This document shows positions 57,296-64,000 of a DNA stretch of 64,000 nt, piece after piece. The first letter of the stretch is position 1; each line of letters begins with the position of its first letter. The position numbers and the translations under genes are program-made. This stretch comes from Hyperoodon ampullatus (lineage: Eukaryota; Chordata; Mammalia; Artiodactyla; Ziphiidae). Below the pieces are notes generated by a model. It had not been told where the DNA came from. It ran no database searches and saw only the letters and a program-made list of their open reading frames with translations. The stretch spans positions 35,682,338 through 35,746,337 of the forward strand of contig OX457061.1 in the NCBI GenBank assembly GCA_949752795.1, written 5' to 3'.

Positions 57296-57890
57296 AGTGT
57301 GGTAGACAGCCTTTGAAACGGCCTCTACTGACACCTGCCTCCTGATATTCGTGTCTTTGTAATTCTTTCCCCTTGAATGTGGGTTGTCCTTAATGACTGA
57401 CTTCCAACAATAAAATATGTGTTGGGATGTCACCTTCAAGATTAAGTTTCAAAAGACTCTGTTTTCCATTTTGCTCACTCCCCCCCTCTTGCTCTGAGGA
57501 AAGCCAGTTGCCATGTCGTGAGATGCCTGATGGAGAGGCCCACAGGGCAGGGAACTGATGTCTCTGGCCAAGAGCCAACAAGGGCCTGCAGTCTGTCAAC
57601 AGCCAGGTAGTAAGCTTCGAAGTGGGGCTTCTGAAGCCTTTCAACAGCCGTATGAGTGAGCGTGGAAGCAGAGCCGCCACTGTCAAGCCCTAAGATGACC
57701 GTAGCCCTGGGCAACATCGTGGCTGTAGTTTTTTGCAAGACGCTTTGAGCCAGATAACCCAGCTTAGCAACACCTGGAAATGTCAGATACGAAATGTCAG
57801 ATATGAATAAAAATGTCAGATATGAAATGTTTGTTGTGTTAAGCCACTGCATATTAGGGTAATTTACCATGGCAGCAGCAATGTGGGCAC
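57296..57890 (+). mobile_element. MaLR-type solo LTR (MLT1-like)
   Basis: Order typical of MLT1-like LTRs: TTTCCCCTTGAATGTGGGTT, GGGATGTCACCTTCAAGATT, GCCAGTTGCCATGTCGTGAG, GGAGAGGCCCACAGGGCAGG, GAGTGAGCGTGGAAGC, GTTGTGTTAAGCCACTGCAT. No internal retroviral genes. A 160-codon minus frame (57475-57957) largely overlaps it and is incidental. Confidence 0.65.
57776..57829 (+). repeat. Short tandem AAATGTCAGATA(C/T)G, three copies
   Basis: The motif occurs near 57777, 57792 and 57811 at the position where MLT1-like LTRs usually have a single polyadenylation-side stretch. Confidence 0.8.
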
Positions 57891-58469
57891 CCAAAGCCCA
57901 TAAAGAAAACTCAAGTCTCTGACTAGAGGAACAAATAAAAGGGCCCCTGTAGTTCAAAGAGTTTGGAGGGAATCACCATTATTTTCCTTCTATGTTTTCT
58001 CTTGCTACTTCATCCTGATGGCCATCTCAGTAACATGGACTGTACAACTTGAAAGAAACTCTGGCTTTCTGGTCCAAAAACCAGGGAAAGGAACCATAAG
58101 GGACAGAGTGTGTAGGGGAAATTCTAGGGAGAAGAGATCTGGAGAAAGAGATCCTCCAATTCTGTGTATGAACTGAGACAAGTTCTCAGTCATGAGCTGC
58201 AAATTCAGGGACAGACACAAAGAACCATAGCTTTGAGAACTAAACTACAATATAAACCTGTATCCATTATTCTAGACTAACCCATATGAGGTGTGTGTGT
58301 GGAGCAGACCTAAACAGCACAGAAAGGGCTTTGAAAATTGAACTTACATTAGACTTGCCACAGAAGGAGAGACAGAATGTGTGGTCTAAACCTAACTGGG
58401 TTTATTCACTGTTAAAACAAAACAGAAGACAAGAAATTGGTGTCCTATTAAAATCCTCTGGATTTTAGA
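57891..58469. other. Intergenic, nothing firmly recognised
   Basis: Unassigned; may include the 5' edge of the L1 that follows. Confidence 0.35.
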
Positions 58470-59012
58470 GGACCTAGAATCTCACAATATAATATTCAAA
58501 ATGTCCAGGATACATCTCAAAATTACTTCAAAAAAAAAAAAAAAAGGAAAAAAGAAGAATCTGATCACTTTTTATCAGGAAGAGACAATCAACAAATGCA
58601 AACCCCCAGACTGTCTAGATATTTGAATTATCAGACAAAGATATTAAAAGAGCTATTATAAACATGTCCCATAAGGTAAAGGTGAACACTCTAAAAATGT
58701 ATTAAAAAAGAAGTTTTGAGCAGAGAAACTGTAAAAATGAACCAAATAGAAATTTAAAAACTGAAAAATGCAGTATCTTAAGTTTAAAAAAAAATTACTG
58801 GATGGGCTCAATGGCAGAAGGAGATGACGATGACAAAGGAAATATTCAGTGAACTTGAAAATAGATAAATAGAAATTAGCCAATCTGAAGAACAAAGAGT
58901 CAAAAAAGATTGGGTGGGAAAAAAGAACAAAATCTCTGGTACATGTGTGACAGTATCAAAGTTCTAACTTTGTGTCATTAGAGTCCCAGAAGAGAGAAAA
59001 AATAGATTGGTG

Positions 59013-59075
<63 letters not shown>

Positions 59076-61035
59076 AGAAATAACAGGTGAACACTCCTTA
59101 AATATAGTGAAAGACATAAATGTACAGATTCAAGAAGTTCTGAGACCCATCAAAGGACAAACTAAAAAAAAAAAATTCCCAGACACATCATAACCAAACT
59201 ATCAAAAACCAAAGATTAAATTATATGTATTTTTAAATCTATATCTATCTATATATATATATACACACACACATATATAAACTATACATATAGCAGTCAG
59301 AGACAAATGACATTACATACAGGGAAACAACAGTTCGAGTAACTAAGGATTTCTCATCAAAAATCATGGAGGTCAAAGTAGTTAAATAACATTCAAGCGC
59401 TGAAAGAAAGGAATTGTCAACCTCAAATTCAATACCCAATGAAATGTCCTTCGGGAATAAAAGCAAAAAAAAGACATTTTCAGCTGATGGAAAATTAGAA
59501 GAATTAGAAACCACCAGACCTGCTCTAAAAAAATGCTGAAGGAAGCTCTTAAAGACGGAGAAAAATGATACAAGGGGTAAAATGTAACTCCAGAAATAAA
59601 AGAAGTGCAACAGAAATGGTAAATATCAAGGTAAATAGACCATTTTTTTCCTTTTACACATTCTCTTCAAATAAGTATACCTATCAAGTACAAAAATTAC
59701 ACCATTGTCTGATGGTATTTTTAATGTGAGTATATGAATATGTATTACAACTATAACATAAAGAAAGTGATGTAAGGAACCTATGCGGATGTAAGGCTTC
59801 TAAATTTCCATATGTTTCAATAAGCAGACAGAGACTTTTAGGTTAGATTTTCAAAAGGACTCAATTATATGTTAACCCATTTTAAATGCAAATATAGTAG
59901 GCTGATAAAAGTAAAAGGAAGGAAAGAGATACACTGTGAAATCACCAATCAAAAGGATACCTCAGTGGCTATATTATCACAGTCAGAGTAGACCTTAGAA
60001 CAGGGAAATATTATCAGGGATAGCAAAGGACATTAAATACTGATAAAGGGGTGAATTCTAGAAGAAGATATAATAATCCTAAATGTGTATGCTCCTAACA
60101 ATAGACATCAAACTACATGAAGCAAAAACTGACAGAACTGAAAGAAGAAATAGACAAATTAACAAATACAGTGGGAGATATCTCTAGTCAGTAATTAATA
60201 GAAGAACTTGATAGAAAATCAGCAAGGATATAGAAGACTTAAGCAACACTAATTGCCCCTTATAGAACACTTTGTACAATTATAGCAGAATACATATTCT
60301 TTTCAAGTGTTCATAGAACACTCACCAAGATAGATGAGATCCTGAGCCATAAAATCAGCCTTAATCAATTTACAAGAATTGAAACCATATGAAGTATGTG
60401 CTCACTATAATGGAATTAAACTAGAAATAAGAAATTAAACAGAGAAACATCTGGAAAAACCCCAAACATTTGGAAATGAAACAACCCATGGACCAAAGAA
60501 AAAATCTCAAGGGAAATTAGAAAATATTCTTAACTGAATGAAAATGAAAATACACCATAATTTATGGAATGTGGTTAAAGCAGTACTTCGAGAGAAATTT
60601 ATAGTATTAAATGCTTGTATTTTAAAAGAAGGATGGTCTCAAGTTGATTTTCTAACCTCATATTAAGAAACTAGTAAAGAACAAATTAAACCCAAAACAA
60701 GTAGAAGGAAGGAAATAATGAATGCGTTATTAGGGGAGTATACTCCCTAAATAAAGGAACAGAAATAATTGAAGTGGAAAACAGAAAAACAGTAGGGAAA
60801 ATCAATGAAACCAAGGAATAGTTCTCTGATTAAAACTAGCCAGACAGACCATGGGGGAAAAAAGACGCAAATTACCAATATCAGGACTAAAAGGGGAGAT
60901 ATCACTACAGACCGCACACACATTACAAGGACAACAAAGGAATACTACAAACAACTCTATCACACAAATTCAACAACTTTTATGAGATGGACCAATTCCT
61001 TGAAAACTACAAACTACCAAAAGTCACCCAAACTA
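58470..61035 (+). mobile_element. Old L1 / HAL1: ORF1 to early ORF2 (endonuclease part), decayed
   Basis: About 2.6 kb follows HAL1/L1M order: ATGTCCAGGATACATCTCAA, GAAATTAGCCAATCTGAAG, TAACTTTGTGTCATTAGAGT, ACACATCATAACCAAACTAT, TCCTAAATGTGTATGCTCCT, AAACTGACAGAACTGAAAG, GAAATTTATAGTATTAAATG. Many stops; the frame at 60805-61152 is an ORF2 remnant running into flank. An (AT)n run interrupts it. Confidence 0.8.
59016..59072. repeat. (AT)n microsatellite inside old L1
   Basis: About 27 uninterrupted AT units, self-complementary and likely to extrude a hairpin or be length-variable. Confidence 0.95.
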
Positions 61036-62764
61036 AATTTGGGAGGAATAGAGGGTATCTATCTCAGGAGACTCTCCAGGCTTTATTCAGGACCACTGCC
61101 TGCTCCCAGTATGCTGTTTCTCCAGCCTCAGGCTGAGTTCTCATCTCCATAACTCCAGCTACCATCAAAGCTTAGTCCTGAATCTTGGTCATTGTTTCAT
61201 TAGGCCACCCTTTTTGCTATAAACCTCTAATTCCATCCTTCTCCCCTTCCTAGAATATCTATATTGAGAGGAGAATTAATACAATCTTTAGGAACCTTGG
61301 ACAGCTTAGGTTTTGCAGAAAAATTTGAAGAATCTGATTAGCCTCTCTTAGGAGCCCCTGTCCCCACTGCCCTCTGCCGAAACTTTCTCAGCAGCATGTA
61401 TGTACTCTGTATTAGTGCACATTCAGGAAGGTTCAAAGCACTTGCCTGCTACACTCTACATGGCCAAGCCCTCTGTCAAGGGGCTGTCTTCATCCAGCAA
61501 CACTCCTCAAATCAACTAGTTTTCAGTAGTATGTGGCTTTTCCCATGAGCTTTATTTCTTTTAAGGACCAACAGAGTCCTCAGAGGAACTAACTGTTATT
61601 TGCTCCAATAACTGTTGCAAGGTTAGGACCCTAAAAGTACATCTGCTCCAGCTCTTCATTGTAATTTAAGGCAATGTGTTTTTGTACAGCTTATGTCTGT
61701 AGATTTATGGTTTATGAATTAACATCTAGGGTCCTTCCTCTCTTGTCAGCTTTCCAGTTAGTTTTTGTTCGTTTATAAAATGGAAAACACACACATCAAA
61801 AGCATAGTTCTCAACTCTGTCTGAAAGTGATGAAGTAGTTTTTACCCATTTCTTACAGTTTTGGAGTGGTGTTCCCAAACTCACATTGCCTGTGAGGGAC
61901 AAATATATACTTCCAGGCAGCATTTGCCAGCATCTTGACAGGCGTGACAAGGTGCATTCCTGGCAACATTTTGAGAGAATACAAAAGCAATGGAGTGTGC
62001 AATAGATTCAATAGTTAAGCCAAAAAGTTATAATGTTTGAACTTCCCAAGAGCCACCCCCCATAATGAACATGGATTTCTTTAAACCACCAGAGCTGGGC
62101 CTCGCTCCTCTCACACACTCCCTGAGAATGTTAACTCTCATCCAAGACCTTCCCTTAAGACCAGCAGGGCATGGTGTTTATGGTCTCAACAAAACTGGAC
62201 TTTTCCTCCTAGTTACATGTTGACCAACTTCTCATTGAAGTGATTCCCCGCCTTTGCAGAAACACCTGAATGCTGCCACCGACGCCTCTCTGAGCTGAGC
62301 CCTTGCCCCATCTTGGTTTCTGTTTGTTTTTCAGAACCAGAATCGGCAAGGACTCACCTTGCTTTCTAAGCAAATATATAACTCCTACTCACCTCTTCCC
62401 TTTTGGCAGCAGCAGGCCCTGCTTACCATCCCCTCTTTCTTCATGCTCTGCCCCTTCTCTAAACAGGTATGTTTCTTTTGGTTCTCGTGTCCCTTAAGTA
62501 GCTAGGAGTATAAAAGCTAGGGCTTGGTTTTCACTTTGAAATGTTTCCCACACTTGCAGTGTGACTGTCACTAGAGGATTTACATTAGACTAAGTGAAGA
62601 AAAAAATAGAGTGTGAGAGGAATGAAGAATGAAAAAGACTCTCCTGTGACAGATCAATTATTTTCAGATAAAACGTAATGTCATCCCATAGCTTAAAGTA
62701 ACTCTGAGAACTGTAGCCAGTTGGAGTAACCAATAACATGAATGTGCTTAGTTCTTCTCCTTTA
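61036..62764. other. Repeat-poor intergenic block
   Basis: No recognised element in about 1.7 kb, moderate GC, no convincing coding frame. Possible conserved non-coding sequence between SVEP1 and the next gene. Confidence 0.3.
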
Positions 62765-63275
62765 GAACACTGATTTTCAAATTTGAGTACCCATTGGAAT
62801 CACCCAAGAAATTTTTAAAAATACTGATACATAGGTCCCATCCACAAAGATTCTGATTTAACTTGTATGAGTTGCAGCCTGGGCACCAAGATTTAAAAAA
62901 TTTCCCCAGGTGACTGTACCGTGCACCAAAGGGACTCTAGTGTGTAGGAAATTTCAGCAGGATCAGAATCACCAGGAGAGTTTGATAAAATATCGATGGC
63001 TAGAGTTTCTGATTCCGTTGGTTTGGATGGAGGCCTGAGAATGTCCATGTCTAATGAATTCCCAGCTGAAGCTGATGCTGTTGTCCTGGAGGCCTTACTT
63101 TGAGAACCACTGCTTCAGAGCACTTTCCTTTGCATCAGAATCACTTTTCTGTGCCTAGGATTCTGTGAAAAGGCAGGCCTGCTTTAGTAGGTGTGGGATT
63201 GGACCTAAGATTCTGCATTTCTAATATGCTCTCAGATGATACCAATGTTGCTGATCCCTGGACCATACTTTTACA
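62765..63275. mobile_element. Cluster of MER5-like (hAT-Charlie) DNA-transposon fragments
   Basis: Three consecutive segments, about 62765-62945, 62945-63112 and 63113-63275, each carry MER5-type motifs: CATTGGAATCACCC, GATTCTGATTTAACTTG; AGGATCAGAATCACCAGGAG, TTTGAGAACCACTG; GCATCAGAATCACTTTTCTG, TGATCCCTGGACCATAC. Confidence 0.65.
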
Positions 63276-63574
63276 GCAAAAGATTAGATTAGATAGAGTA
63301 CAGGAAGTCAACTATTAAGAGTATTCATTAAATAAATATGATTCTGTGAAAAGAGAAAAAAAATTAGTACCAAAGCACCGATTTGAAGGAAGTTTTCAAT
63401 AGTAATTTCAATATCATTATACAGATACATGATAAAAATTTCATGATCTTTGAGAAATTACCCCCAAAATGGATAATGTCATATAATGAGAAATTCAAAA
63501 TTACCCTATTTTTAAGGCAAAAGTGTCTAATGTTCAAGAATGCCCCCTCCAGAAAAAACAGTATTGAATGAATA

Positions 63575-64000
63575 TTTGTTTTTAACAGCTTTATTGAGAT
63601 ATAATTTACTCACCATAAAGCTCATCTATTTAAAGTGTACAATTCAATGGTTTTTAGTATATTTACAGAGTTGTGGAACCATCATCCTAATCTTAGAACA
63701 TTTTCATCATTCCAAATACAAACCTCATACCCATAGGTAGTCTCTCCCCATCTCCCTTACTCTCCCAGCTCTAGGCAATCACTCATTGACTTTCTATCTC
63801 TATAACTTGCCTACTCTGAACATTTCAGACAAATGGGATCACACAATATGTGGTCTTTTGTGCTTGGCTTCTTTCATTTAGCATCATGTCTGTCCTCTAT
63901 TATAGAATCCTATCAGCATTATATCAATACATATATAGTTTTTTTTCTGGTGATATTTAAAAATTAATCTTCAGCTTTTACATCTTTTTTTTTCAAGTGC
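63575..64000 (-). mobile_element. Old L1 3' UTR, minus strand, running off the window
   Basis: TTAACAGCTTTATTGAGATA, AGTGTACAATTCAATGGTTT, GAACATTTTCATCATTCCAA, CTTGGCTTCTTTCATTTAGC in reversed L1 order. Confidence 0.8.

Noticed and set aside
57475..57957. 160-codon minus frame
   Set aside because: Largely overlaps a MaLR-type LTR, antisense to it, with no retroviral or cellular domain.
60805..61152. 115-codon plus frame
   Set aside because: A remnant of L1 ORF2 that reads into flanking sequence at 61036.
44571..64000. MUSK exons to the right of SVEP1
   Set aside because: MUSK is the expected head-to-head neighbour in human, but no Ig-like or kinase coding segment is recognisable; it likely starts beyond the window.

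Overview
This is a mammalian nuclear window, almost certainly from a whale or dolphin. It carries many copies of the cetacean/hippo/ruminant tRNA-derived CHR SINE family, including the CHR-1 form typical of cetaceans, and many laurasiatherian-type L1 3' ends. There is no prokaryotic-style gene density, and nearly all open frames are chance or repeat-derived.

One real gene is visible. It is the 5' end of SVEP1 (sushi, von Willebrand factor A, EGF and pentraxin domain containing 1), on the minus strand. Exon 1 (43614-44150; signal peptide and first half of the vWA domain) lies in a CpG island. Exon 2 (12925-13180; second half of vWA) follows a 30.4 kb first intron, and exon 3 (9542-9718; Cys-rich/EGF-like) follows a 3.2 kb second intron. 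Splice sites are canonical and phases (0, 1, 1) match exactly, so 323 codons are read without interruption. Intron 3 runs off the left edge and I found no fourth exon in it. Everything right of about 44.4 kb is the 5' intergenic flank; in human the next gene that way is MUSK, head-to-head with SVEP1, but no MUSK exon is recognisable here.

The rest is mobile-element strata. Oldest are MIR, L2, MER5-like DNA transposon, MaLR-like LTR and HAL1/L1M fragments. On top sit L1 3'-end insertions with target-site duplications (TSDs), and youngest are CHR SINEs with near-perfect TSDs, several of which split older L1s (39.8, 52.5, 53.3 and 54.7 kb). Within SVEP1, 12 of 13 recognisable younger L1 3'-end copies lie antisense to the gene.

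I see no undescribed multi-gene system. The most unusual items are: a TSD-flanked L1 5' fragment lacking its own 3' end and poly(A), with about 370-bp internal tandem units and a nested L1 tail (539-2741); an L1 with an apparent short 3' transduction (20034-20473); an L1 with an internal deletion of about 480 bp (40836-41376); a 13-bp perfect inverted repeat at an L1 5' junction (55997-56030); an LTR ending 23 bp from the SVEP1 exon 3 donor; and a minimal uORF plus an opposite-strand TATAAAA motif in the SVEP1 promoter region.
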